Shown one piece after another: positions 10,740-20,861 of a stretch of 64,000 bases of DNA. A program made the position numbers and the translations under genes. The DNA lies in contig NC_089863.1 of the NCBI RefSeq assembly GCF_036373705.1, positions 10,736,857-10,800,856 of the forward strand. The letters run 5' to 3'. How positions within the stretch are numbered: position 1 is the stretch's first letter; every line of letters begins with the position of its first letter. A model generated the notes under the pieces. That model did not search any database and was not told where the DNA came from. It was given only the letters and a program-made list of their open reading frames with translations. The DNA is from Amia ocellicauda. Taxonomy: Eukaryota; Chordata; Actinopteri; Amiiformes; Amiidae.

Positions 10740-11062
10740 TAAAATGTGATTCTTCCAATTGGAATGTAGGTTCGCATTTCCTGTGCAGCCAACCGCCCAG
10801 CAGATCCTATATGGACCCTGTAGAGGACTTACAACACCTACCCTGAGGTGCTGGTGGCATGTTGTCTGCGTGGTGAAACAGGCCCTGTGGGACAGAAGGA
10901 ACATCTGTTTGTTCAATAAGCAGGAGCCAGACCCGAAGGCCATCGCATGGAGGGGCATGAACCTGGTAGAAGACCGTGTCAATCTCGTGATCCACCAGAG
11001 GGGCAATGAGGAAGCCTTTCAGAACTGGAATATCCAAGATCAGAGGGAGCTTAGAATCCCAT
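10740..11062 (+). mobile_element. Fragment resembling C-terminus of a Tx1/L1-like LINE ORF2
   Basis: Frame 10759-11064 reads ILYGPCRG, then VVKQALWDRRNICLFNKQEP and a Trp near the end. C-terminal regions of Tx1-type non-LTR retrotransposon polyproteins have the pattern V-K-x-x-L-W-x-x-R-N. No reverse transcriptase domain remains upstream. The assignment rests on one motif and could be wrong. Confidence 0.4.
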
Positions 11063-12556
11063 GATGGGATTCCACCTCTGGAGACAGATACTCCCCCTGC
11101 TGGAGTCCAAGTGCTTTTATTTTTTATTGATAATAATGATTGCTTTTAATGTATTGAACTTTTAATGTATTATATTTGGTGGTTTTGTTTTGTTGTTTTC
11201 TCTGGTACATTGGCCATTCATTTCCTTTAAATGCATTAGATTAGTTTTTTTTTTCTAATGCATTATCCATTCCATTTGACAATGCACCAGACTGTTTTGT
11301 ATTGAGTTGTTTTCTTGGTTTATTTTTCACTTGAGATTGTTTTGCATTAATGTTTCATTTTAATGCATCTATTTAATGTCACATTTTTAATTTTTTCTCT
11401 TTGTTCTGAATATGATTTATTTCAGCATTTTAACATTTTAGAAATTATTTTAGAATTGGATTTGAAAGATTTTAGTACATTTTTAATCAATCAATCATTT
11501 TTTATTTGTAAGTTAAAACTCTTTAAACAATAAAATAGTATTTACTGGGAGCCAGTGTCCACTCAGTGCATCAGTGACCACTAGCTCCACTGAATGCATC
11601 ATGAAAAAACAATCAGAACATTTGATGCCTCGACGATACACCAAAACATTTAATGGTTTACCAAAGTACCACCCTGCTGTGAGAGGCTGACCTGACCAGA
11701 GGGGCGGGACTGTATTTGCATGTTAGCTATATATTTTACTCAACATTTAACATTAATACTTAACATTTATATCTAAATTTAACATATGTAGGATTTAGCT
11801 AAATATATAATTAAAAGATAAATATTTATTTTTCAGAAATGGAGATTTAGCATTTATTAAAGTATTTATAAAAAAAAACTAAATATTTATAATTGTGGAA
11901 AAAACGGCTTATGTATTTACTAAATCTGTGAAAAAACAAACTTGAAAAAAGTGTGCACTGTTTTGCATCCTACATAGGATCCTGATGACTTGTGGTTTCG
12001 AACCACAAGCATCTGCGCTTTGGACTCACGGGGCTGTGTCAGTGTGGACTGGTGCTGACTGCAAACCCAGGAAGGCAATGTTTTATCTTTGTTAAAATAA
12101 ATTAGGATGTGGTTAAATGTCCCTGTAAAATAATGTATTTCTCTTATCAGTCGTTAAATGCTACTGGCATGAATTTCCGCTGCACCACTGTGATGTGCAG
12201 AGATAAACCTATTTGTGCTAGAGCACAGGAAAGGTTTAATTGAAAAAACAACATGTGAAACTATAAATTATAGGATGTATGTTTATTATAGGATAACTAT
12301 GCCACCTGGTGAGGACTTAAGAGTTTGATATAATTTGCACAGGGTCCCAAGTATTGTGACCTTAGTGCAGCAGAAGTAGAGTAGAGGTAGACAGAAGGTG
12401 CTTACAACATATACAATTTAAAAGCTTGCCATACATGTTTACCCTATAAAACAAAGACAGAGAGCCCACCACTATCTAGGATGCAAAGTAATATGCACTG
12501 TGCTATACAGGATTATGTGAGGTTTCCTATATTCATACCTGGCCTTACTAGTGTTT
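11063..12556. other. No gene seen
   Basis: About 1.5 kb of AT-rich intergenic DNA with many TTTAAT runs. There is a short imperfect palindrome TGGTTTCGAACCACAAG at about 11992. No open frame of interest. Confidence 0.55.
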
Positions 12557-12905
12557 TCAGACACTGGATATGTCTCACACACTGCCTGCTCCTCGTCCCC
12601 TGTGTCTCTGGGGCTCTCCATGAGGAACAGACACACCTGGAGGGCCAGGACCACAGTCAGGGGGAGCAGAGACCATGCAACAACAAGAATTGGATGTTCT
12701 GAAAAAACTATGTAATGCAAGTGTAGAAGTAGCATGAACTAAGAAGGGCTAAGAAAAAGGGTCTGTAAACCACAGTAAATATAATCAGGGCGAGGGCCAC
12801 TGTGCACACAGTTCTCCTCCTCTTTGAGTCTGGCACTGAGGGAGCTTTGGCCAGGGCTCTCCACACAGGAGAACACGGAGAGGACCAGGGGCACTCCCGG
12901 AGCCA
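12557..12905 (-). pseudogene. Receptor D: LPANC-subfamily 3' half, truncated
   Basis: On the minus strand 12905 to about 12740 gives TM5-TM6 (PLVLSVFS, WRALAKAPSVPDSKRRRTV, IIFTVVYRP). 12735 down to 12557 gives TM7 (SLLPLTVVLALQVCLFLMES) and the RDTGD tail. TM1-TM4 are missing and the two parts are out of frame. The SPLLC of siblings has become ALQVC. The remnant lies head-to-head with the receptor E first exon. Confidence 0.8.
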
Positions 12906-12929
12906 TAGGCGGACTAGCAATCAGGCAAT

Positions 12930-12975
12930 TCTTGCAAATGCCAACACTTTCCCCCCCGACCACAGTTTTGTACAG
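12930..12975 (+). other. Candidate first exon of receptor E, donor at 12976
   Basis: TTTTGTACAG|GTAAGTAGAA matches the donors at 26288 and 35562 and is close to 40673. After the donor, the shared words GACATCCTGAAGAGCTTC show that intron sequence is also homologous. Confidence 0.6.
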
Positions 12976-13574
12976 GTAAGTAGAACTTTAAAAATAAGTT
13001 TTGTGATATTACTAATTCAAAATGTGGGGTTCTTCCTGAGTAGACATCCTGAAGAGCTTCAAAGATAATGCCTTGGGTTACAGCTGGCAGCTTGTTTTGG
13101 AAGGGTGTTGGAAATTCAAACTCCCTGCCATTTGTCAGTGGAGGGACTGGTATAGCAGTGAACTCGATCTGAATTGAATCTCTCAAATCTGATTCATGAT
13201 TCTGTTTTATAAAGTAAAACAGAAAAGCCTGATTTGATGGATGTGTTGGGGGGTTTCCTTGATTTGCCTTCGGACAGGCAGCAGCTTATGTAACTTCACC
13301 CATGGAGCAGTTTCATGGTAATTGTTTTAGATATATATGATTAATTGATGTGATGAGTCTATTTGTCACAGGTTTGGAATTTGAAATATTTGCTTTCACT
13401 TTCATAGGGATTTCATAGGATTTCATTAAACTTTTCAACAGTGTTCAAATTCTTGGTTTCTTATTCTGTGTTTGAAAAGGGTATTGCTGTCATCTAAACA
13501 TAATCCTTCTCACAGTATCTCTGGTTTGTGTTTTGGAAGATTAAGAACATTACCCCCACCCACCTCACCTGCAG
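12976..13574 (+). other. Probable receptor E intron
   Basis: Starts GTAAGTAG and ends CTCACCTGCAG at 13574, giving a 599-bp intron consistent with the two-exon plan of the family. It has no coding content. Confidence 0.5.
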
Positions 13575-13589
13575 CACGCCCCCAGGACA

Positions 13590-13985
13590 GCACAGACTCC
13601 TCGAGCCCCAAAAACCAGCACAGCACTGACTCCTCCAGCCCCACTGACCAGCACAGCACAGACTCCTCAATTCACACTGACCAGCACAGCACAGGCTCCT
13701 CCAGTCCCACTGACCAGCACAGCACAGACTCCTCCAGCCTCACTGACCAGCACAGCACAGACTCCTCCAGCCCCACTGACCAGCACAGCACAGGCTCCTC
13801 CAGCCCCACTGACCAGCACAGTACAGACTCCTCAATTCACACTGACCAGCACAGCACAGGCTCCTCCAGTCCCACTGACCAGCACAGCACAGGCTCCTCC
13901 AGCCCCACTGACCAGCACAGCACAGACTCCTCCAGCCCCACTGACCAGCACAGCACAGACTCCTCCAGCTCCACTGATCAGGACA
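13590..13985 (+). repeat. 33-bp minisatellite, about 12 units, leading into receptor E
   Basis: Tandem 33-bp units of the same type as at 1-148. As a frame it would read an 11-residue Ser/Thr-rich repeat (DQHSTDSSSPT), open and in frame with the ATG at 13988. However, the only upstream ATG (13472) lies in the predicted intron. Variant units occur in order: an IH-type unit followed by a G-type unit appears twice, five units apart, a sign of higher-order duplication. Confidence 0.92.
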
Positions 13986-13987
13986 CC

Positions 13988-14280
13988 ATGAGCATTGTAA
14001 TAGACTATGACCACCTCCTTCACATGGATGCTCTTCACATGTTCACAGTGGTGTTTGACTAAGTCCTGCTGGTGGCCCCCCAACTGCCCGGCCATTCATG
14101 GTCTCCTTCGGCTGGTCAAGGTGGACTACGTAAACTCTGTCTGGGCCGTCACCAACTTCATCCAGTTCGCCACTGTACCTTTTCTGCATCAGCAGCTTGA
14201 CCAACAGCTATGTGTGACGTGTGTGTAGATGTGAAGTTGTGAACCTCGTACAAGGGTCCATCTTAGGTTGCAGTGTTGTC
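13988..14280 (+). pseudogene. Receptor E: truncated receptor pseudogene
   Basis: Begins ACCATGAGC after the minisatellite and reads DYDHL, DALHMFTVVF like receptor C (DCDHL, GALPMFTVVL), then meets TAA at 14060. A frame shift continues with GLLRLVKVDYV, then a deletion and NFIQFATVPF. It dissolves after 14230 in a stretch still resembling receptor C loop 1. TM3 onwards is missing. Its TM2 Asn-Phe-Ile-Gln matches the unusual Asn 2.50 of receptor C, so E and C are close relatives. Confidence 0.82.
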
Positions 14281-15164
14281 GGGTGCAAGACAAAACACAA
14301 AAAGTGGGCCAGGTGACTCTGAAGGCCTAATCCTGGTCTTGTTTCCCTGCAAAAAAATCCTGATAGATGGATAATCCTAGAGGTAGGTCTCTCCCCCGAT
14401 GTGAAAAGCACAAAGAGGAAGTACAGTCTGTGCAGTGAGCTTGGGCTGTGACAGGAGGTGAGCCAAGCAGTCAAAGCACACAGCAGCTTTGCTATAAGGT
14501 TTCAATCTGTGACAGGGAGCTCTGCTTAGGTCCATGGCAAGCATGAGGCTTCATAAATTTAGAGCTCCCCCCTTCATGTTTAATTATTTCTGTTCCCGTA
14601 TTAGTTAGGGATGAGTCCCTGTTTCTTTTTAGGTGGCTACAAGGCTAGTTCGCTATTGTGGGTGCACACGTATAGTGGGGTGCCTTGTTAGTTTTCCTTC
14701 ATATTTGTCTTCTTAAAATATGCTGATCTAATACTGTTATACAATACACGGACATCACAAAACTACCTCAATTTTAGTGCAGCTTTTTCTTGCTGCGTGG
14801 GAGCTGTGTGCTTGTGAGTTGGAGTCCTAGGGAAGTCAAACTTAAGCAGTACCTACTCAGAGTTGCACATGTGCAGTTCTTGTGGCTGTACCATTTCTTC
14901 AGTCATGGAGTAAAGAAATTAAATGTATTATATGGGGTTAATGGGTATATTGTTATGGTTAAAATGTAGTTAGCAATCCACTTTTTTTTGGTTTAACTGT
15001 ATGAATGTAAGATAACTAAAAGGGGTTTATTTCACTCACCATTAATAACTTTTAAAACTCATGAGCAGTAGTGGACTGGCTATCTGGAGCACGAAGAGAA
15101 TTACTGGTGGGCTGGTTGACCTGTGTGCCGGTTAGCCACAGACCAGACACAAAAATTACAAAAA
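14281..15164. other. No gene seen
   Basis: Intergenic, no recognised repeat or frame. Confidence 0.5.
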
Positions 15165-15560
15165 ATATTTCCCAGACAAGCTTTGTCCAAGAACTTCCAC
15201 TCAGTCGATGCACCTGGAAGTTGGGGTTTCGCGAATGTAGAGTCTTTTCCAAACAGATTTTCCACTGGTTTGAAGGCTCCAAGGTTGTGCACAAAATCTT
15301 CTTTGCAAGCAGGGTCTCTCACCATACTAATTTGAAGACAAAGTCTTTGAGGAAAGCAGGGCCCTGTTTGGTTCCAAGGGTCGAGTTTCTTAAGACTCAA
15401 ATAGCTATTTAACTGACTGACACTTTCGTATACAGTCGACTTAGTCAATTGTCCAGCTGTAAAACTCCACTGATCAGGTGGGCACAGGCGGGCAGCGCAG
15501 TCTGTAAAGTTCTTTATTTAATAAAGTCCTTTAAAAGAATTCTTCGTACGGCTCAATCTC
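15165..15560. repeat. Unclassified dispersed repeat, copy 1
   Basis: Highly similar to 38675-39055 over about 390 bp, including GTCCAAGAACTTCCACTCAG, TTTATTTAATAAAGTCCTTT and GTACGGCTCAATCTCC. The minus strand has a conserved short frame (EDFVHNLGAFKP, NLFGKDSTFAKPQL) in both copies. An AATAAA-type signal in a region with sharp shared edges suggests an LTR or the end of a retroelement, but I cannot classify it. Confidence 0.65.
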
Positions 15561-15668
15561 CTTCTCCCAGTTTAACTCTTCTATTGCCGGCAAAGACTTG
15601 GTTGGTTTCTGGTTCTGGTTCTGGCAACAGAGCTACAGGTTGAGCTGTGTCAGCGAGTTTCTGATTCA

Positions 15669-15742
<74 letters not shown>

Positions 15743-16170
15743 TGCGCTGTTCTTTATAGTCTGTCAGATCAATAGGTGATTGGTTCTTGAGTTTTTTAGA
15801 TTGGATTTCGGTTTCAGCCCCCAGTGTCCTATTGGAGGGGGTCTTGATTTATGACTGATGTCATTCCATGCCATCTTTTGGAAATGCCGGTTGGCCCGGG
15901 TTCGTAGTTCTATGTCGGGATTTCGGCTCTCGTCCATTTCCAAGAGTTTTTTATTACCTACAGGCCCCTTTCTGCAGACATCTCATAGCAGGATTCCAAA
16001 CTATTTGGCCTATTCTCGGTGCCATCCTCCCCAAAACTGTCACTTTGATGTAAACCAGTTCCAAGCTGATGAGTTAAGGAAATCTGATAACTTTTGGGGG
16101 GAGAGGTCTTCTTTAGATCAGTGCTTCAGCAAAATCAAATCAAAATACACCCAGCATAACGCTACACATA
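15561..16170. other. No gene; long GA microsatellite
   Basis: (GA)n runs from 15671 to 15738. The remaining sequence holds no recognised feature. Confidence 0.7.
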
Positions 16171-17391
16171 CACTCACCTAAAGGATTATTAGGAACACCA
16201 TACTAATACTGTGTTTGACCCCCTTTCGCCTTCAGAACTGCCTTAATTCTACGTGGCATTGATTCAACAAGGTGCTGAAAGCATTCTTTAGAAATGTTGG
16301 CCCATATTGATAGGATAGCATCTTGCAGTTGATGGAGATTTGTGGGATGCACATCCAGGGCACGAAGCTCCCGTTCCACCACATCCCAAAGATGCTCTAT
16401 TGGGTTGAGATCTGGTGACTGTGGGGGCAAGTTTAGTACAGTGAACTCATTGTCATGTTCAAGAAACCAATTTGAAATGATTCGACCTTTGTGACATGGT
16501 GCATTATCCTGCTGGAAGTAGCCATCAGAGGATGGGTACATGGTGGTCATAAAGGGATGGACATGGTCAGAAACAATGCTCAGGTAGGCCGTGGCATTTA
16601 AACGATGCCCAATTGGCACTAAGGGGCCTAAAGTGTGCCAAGAAAACATCCCCCACACCATTACACCACCACCACCAGCCTGCACAGTGGTAACAAGGCA
16701 TGATGGATCCATGTTCTCATTCTGTTTACGCCAAATTCTGACTCTACCATCTGAATGTCTCAACAGAAATCGAGACTCATCAGACCAGGCAACATTTTTC
16801 CAGTCTTCAACTGTCCAATTTTGGTGAGCTTGTGCAAATTGTAGCCTCTTTTTCCTATTTGTAGTGGAGATGAGTGGTACCCGGTGGGGTCTTCTGCTGT
16901 TGTAGCCCATCCGCCTCAAGGTTGTACGTGTTGTGACTTCACAAATGCTTTGCTGCATACCTCGGTTGTAACGAGTGGTTATTTCAGTCAAAGTTGCTCT
17001 TCTATCAGCTTGAATCAGTCGGCCCATTCTCCTCTGACCTCTAGCATCAACAAGGCATTTTCGCCCACAGGACTGCCGCATACTGGATGTTTTTCCCTTT
17101 TCACACCATTCTTTGTAAACCCTAGAAATGGTTGTGCATGAAAATCCCAGTAACTGAGCAGATTGTGAAATACTCAGACCGGCCCGTCTGGCACCAACAA
17201 CCATGACACGCTCAAAATTGCTTAAATCACCTTTCTTTCCCATTCAGACATTCAGTTTGGAGTTCAGGAGATTGTCTTGACCAGGACCATACCCCTAAAT
17301 GCATTGAAGCAACTGCCATGTGATTGGTTGGTTAGATAATTGCATTATTGAGAAATTGAACAGGTGTTCCTAATAATCCTTTAGGTGAGTG
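16171..17391 (-). mobile_element. Complete Tc1-like DD36E element, copy 1
   Basis: The ends are CACTCACCTAAAGGATTATT at 16171 and its reverse complement ending at 17391, both flanked by TA. Total 1221 bp. It encloses one uninterrupted transposase gene. It inserted just downstream of receptor pseudogene F. A second copy with the same transposase lies at 20862-21958. Confidence 0.95.
16203..17243 (-). CDS. Tc1-like transposase, DD36E type, 346 aa, intact
   Basis: Cut-and-paste transposase. An N-terminal paired-like helix-turn-helix region (GLSISQSAQLLGFSCTTISR at about 17-36) binds the element ends. The catalytic domain has AWSDES as first Asp, QQDNAPCH as second Asp and NPIEHLW as the Glu. 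I count 36 residues between the second Asp and the Glu, not the 34 of Sleeping Beauty, which fits the DD36E (Incomer-type) group. No stop or frameshift is present and both element ends are intact, so the copy looks recent and possibly active. It differs from the 20886-21926 copy at about six residues. Confidence 0.93.
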   Translation of the reverse strand: MGKKGDLSNFERVMVVGARRAGLSISQSAQLLGFSCTTISRVYKEWCEKGKTSSMRQSCGRKCLVDARGQRRMGRLIQADRRATLTEITTRYNRGMQQSICEVTTRTTLRRMGYNSRRPHRVPLISTTNRKKRLQFAQAHQNWTVEDWKNVAWSDESRFLLRHSDGRVRIWRKQNENMDPSCLVTTVQAGGGGVMVWGMFSWHTLGPLVPIGHRLNATAYLSIVSDHVHPFMTTMYPSSDGYFQQDNAPCHKGRIISNWFLEHDNEFTVLNLPPQSPDLNPIEHLWDVVERELRALDVHPTNLHQLQDAILSIWANISKECFQHLVESMPRRIKAVLKAKGGQTQY

Positions 17392-17448
17392 TATATTTAT
17401 AGTTGATCACACAATCTTTTTATGGATTCCCATTTGCATTGTGTGTTT

Positions 17449-18355
17449 TCAGACACTGGATATGGACTCATACTCCGGCTCCTGCTCCCCTGTGACTCCC
17501 TGCTCAGCCCCACAGTTCCCTTTGTCTCTGGGGCTCTCCCTGAGGAACAGACACAGCAGGGGGGACAGGACTGCAGTCAGGATGAACAGCAAAACAGTAA
17601 CAATGAAAATAACAGGCTCAAAATACAAACCATGTTCTGTATGTATAGATATTGTACGAATAAATATTTCAAGGGAACAGGGTATATAAGCCACAGTGAA
17701 TATAAGCAGGGTGAGGGCCACTGTCCACACAGCCCTCCTCCTCTCTGTGTCTGGCACTGAGGCGGCTCTGTACAGGGCTCTCCAGGTGCTAACTCAGGAG
17801 AAATCAAGGAGGACCAGGGGAAGTGGGTAGATGTGCCAAGATCATTTTACCGGACAATGCAAATGCAATAGGAATGAGAGGAGTACAGGAAATGTTATAT
17901 ATATTATAAATAATGATAAAACTACAGAGCCCCCACACCCCCAGCACAATGGGAAGGGCACATCTGAGACTCTAGATGCGATGGTACCAGGCAGGCCGAG
18001 CGATGGCCAGGTATCTCTCCAGGGAGACAAGCACCAAGAACTCAATACTGGATCCCTGACTAACAAACAGAAGGATCCAATTTCTGATCACAGCATACCC
18101 ATTAAATATATTATTCAGAAAAACATAAATCAGTGTGGGCAGGGCAGCGATCTGGAGCAGGTCTGCCAGGAGCAGGTTGATGTAGACAGAGACCCTGCTG
18201 CCAGACTGGAACAGGCGGTACAGCCTGTAAAGGGCCCAGCAGTTGGCAGGCAGGCCGAGGCAGAACACAGTGATGAAGAACACAGCTGAGAGAATATGAT
18301 GAAAATGATAGTAATGTTCATAAGAATTTGAGTAATAATAGTCACTGTTGTTCAT
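17449..18355 (-). pseudogene. Receptor F: nearly full-length LPANC-subfamily GPCR pseudogene
   Basis: The best-preserved member of its subfamily. Start at 18355. The N-terminus is rich in Asn and Tyr. TM1 has GLPANCWALYRLYRL, TM2 ADLLQ, TM3 SLERYLAIARPAWYHRI. A TAG then replaces the Gln codon present in receptor A. Further on there is a frameshift and a TGA before TWRAL. From 17757 the frame is open again with DTERRRAV, TM6 and TM7 ending LSPLLCLFL. The tail ends YESISSV, a possible PDZ ligand, at 17449. The break points are few, so loss may be recent. Sequencing errors are possible but would need three coincidences. Confidence 0.88.
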
Positions 18356-18430
18356 GGTGTCCTAGTGATCCGGGGCTGGGGGAGTCTGTTTGTGTTGGCT
18401 GGTGTTCAGCCGTCCAGTGGTCCTCCTGCT
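18356..18430 (-). promoter_or_regulatory. Receptor F leader, one degenerate 33-bp unit
   Basis: Read on the minus strand: CCAGCCAACACAAACAGACTCC, then CCAGCCCCGGATCACTAGGACACCATG. This is the same leader plan as receptors A-C. Confidence 0.7.
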
Positions 18431-19369
18431 GTTATTTCTCTTCTTCTTGCTGCTCCTGAGGGCTTTAGACCTAATGACTTATGAAAGATGGTTTACTGCT
18501 AAAAAGAGTTATATATGTTGTTGAATGTGCGTGAACTTTCTGTTGGCAGCAGACAAAAAGACTGTTAATTGGTGTTCATTCCAATCATCCTCAGACCACA
18601 TATTTACATTAGCATAAAACTTTAGTATTTGGTATATTGTGATAATATTCTCACAGTTAGACCACTTATTTATGTAGCACAATGAAATATAGAACTAAGA
18701 AATGTAATGCCGACAATTACACACTTATACATTTTATTTTTTTTGTTCAGGTAACAGTTTGTCAAGCTTACATATACAAGCTAAAACCTCGGATATCAAT
18801 TAGTCTAGCTGTTCATTATAGAAAAATACCTTGGTCTTGCCATAGAACCTGTGCCTCAATAGTTGATTCATTGTTTGTTTGTTTCTTTCCATCATTATTA
18901 TTATATTATTTTCATTTTCTAAAATATTTAAATAATAACAATGTTTGTCTCTACTCTCAAGAAAGTGGTAATTTAAATGAAGATTAGACCCTTCACTATG
19001 CATTCTATGTGGTCACCATCTTCATGCATCTTTAAAAATAAATTCAAATTCTGGTCTTTCAAGTGTGAGAACTCAAACCACAAAGTTTCACAATCTTCAT
19101 TTTGTCTCCATTATTTTGTGTCCTTTTCAAAATGTCTGCTCAGATATGTATTAATGAGTAATTTATATAAATATCATCAAAGAACACTATTTTAAAGTTA
19201 ATATAAAAGGTTTATTACTAAAACTTGCTCAAGAAATATGTTGTGAGAAACCACAACGTCTACTTGAAGCAGTGTCTCTCTCTGAATAACAGAATAACTA
19301 CTCCTGATTTAAGACCAAGCTCTCTGTACATCTTACCTGCTCTCTTCTTGACTCCTCAAAATGTGGGGA
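18431..19369. other. Probable receptor F intron, no gene
   Basis: AT-rich sequence. Similarity to 23150-23200 (GAGAGACACTGCTT) appears at about 19260-19280 on the minus strand. Confidence 0.5.
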
Positions 19370-19570
19370 TGTTAAAAGCCCTGCACCCAGTGTGGTGCAT
19401 TTAGTTGAGTTTCAACAGAGAAACCTATCAACTACGTGACAGAAATGTGATCTTGTGAGTCTATTCTGAGGGTCTGAGGCTTCTAATTTCCACTCTGTGA
19501 CAATATCATCATCCCTCATGGGCAGGGACAGGCTGGGACAAAAATCAGTTTGATTACATTTAAACTGTAA
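19370..19570 (-). promoter_or_regulatory. Conserved upstream module, minus-strand copy
   Basis: The minus strand reads GAGGGATGATGATATTG, ACAGAGTGGAAATTAGAAGCC, TTTCTGTCACGTAGTTGATA. It aligns with 22880-23060 and 42780-43060. It lies 1 kb upstream of receptor F in the same orientation. Confidence 0.5.
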
Positions 19571-20099
19571 ACTACTAACATCCCTATTAGCCAACACAAT
19601 AGTTTTCAATGTTTTCTATTTTATGCCCAAATATGGAGACATATGACATATAATATTTTTCTTATAGAATCATATTTTTTATTTCTTATTTCAGGTGCCT
19701 GAGGTACTCAGTATAGAGTTAAAAGTCCTCATGGTGATATCCTCATGAATATGATAAATCTGTTGTGACAGTTTCAAATATAATTCTGAAATTACTGGTT
19801 ACTTCAGTTGTTAGCCTTATTCTGGACTATGGACAATATTAAAAATACAACACATACAAAATGTAGAAATTTACTTTATATCACCTTCAAAATATACAAA
19901 TATATATAAACACATAAAGTACATACACATTGATATCCAAAGATAATTCAGATATCCAATCTGTGGCATGTTTTATTGACCCTGCAGTGTCTCAAACAGC
20001 CCTTATAACCTCTTTATGATGGTATTTGTTTATTTATGAAGCTTCTTATTATTTAGAATAAAATGTCAAATAATCCCACTTGATTATTTAATTATTTCA
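19571..20099. other. No gene seen
   Basis: AT-rich intergenic DNA. Confidence 0.5.
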
Positions 20100-20861
20100 C
20101 TACCTCAGTTTTCTTGATCCATTGTGATCAAGTTCTTCTCTAAATTCGTATTATTCTGACAAAGGCTTATGGAAACTTGGTCGGTTTTATCTTGTATTTC
20201 CTTGATTCCAACAATCTCTATGATTCTGGGGGACCAGTCCTGTGACCATCCATTGTCTAACATCTGTTTCTCTACCTTTTTATGTTTTCCCCTCAAAAAT
20301 TAAATCTCACTTTCGTCAATCATGATTTGAAATAGTCCAGTCCGAAAGTCTAATCCAGTATTCTCCTGCAGAGACTCACCCGGGGCAACCGAGTGTCTGA
20401 ATTCGGAAAGTCGATACAAATATGTCAATCAATCGTCCAGTTAGAGACAGTTATCCCAAACACAAATATCTGCGCCAGCTAATCCAAGGGGGATTGATCA
20501 AAATCGAGCGCACACAATATCTGCGCCAGACACTCGCGTTCACAACCAGTTCTTTATAAAGCAATCACTCCAACAGCCTGTCTGATGTTTTGGTTTCGTT
20601 TTGATATCGCGTCTGTGTGGAATCCCGGGGCTTCCCCAACCATGTCTCTCTTAATCTATATAGGTGGTAAAGTAACCTACTCACCCATCTGGAGACGGTC
20701 AGTGGGGAACACCCGGTTTTCCAGCGATATCCTGTCGTGGCGCCAACTGAAGAATCCCCTTTTAATTGCTCTCAGAAAAATCAGACTGTAGAGTAGATTG
20801 AATCAAACAGAGTCTTTATTCAAGCCGCTTGGAGAAAAGTAATACACACAGACAAGCAGGT
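20100..20861 (-). mobile_element. LTR-retroelement remnant: LTR edge, primer-binding site, leader
   Basis: On the minus strand an AATAAAGAC polyadenylation-like signal (20811-20820) is followed by an LTR-type end ...TTCTTCA at about 20749, then TTGGCGCCACGACAGG (20731-20747). This resembles a Lys-tRNA primer-binding site of retrovirus-like elements. A leader of about 400 bp and a 63-codon frame (20105-20296) of unknown identity follow. No gag-pol domain is recognisable and the outer LTR part is cut off where the second Tc1-like element begins. It is broken and incomplete; class (ERV or Gypsy-like) is undecided. Confidence 0.5.

Noticed and set aside
13590-13985. Regular direct repeats that could be taken for a CRISPR array
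   Set aside because: Units are adjacent with no unique spacers, the DNA is vertebrate, and the unit recurs as receptor leader. It is a minisatellite.
15071-15448. 113- and 115-codon frames on opposite strands
   Set aside because: They fall within a dispersed repeat. The minus-strand peptide is partly shared with the 38.7-kb copy, which I report as a repeat trait, not as a gene.
17449-18355. Receptor F as a working two- or three-exon gene
   Set aside because: Splicing around the TAG, the frameshift and the TGA would need introns with no consensus sites, while intact relatives have the whole frame in one exon.
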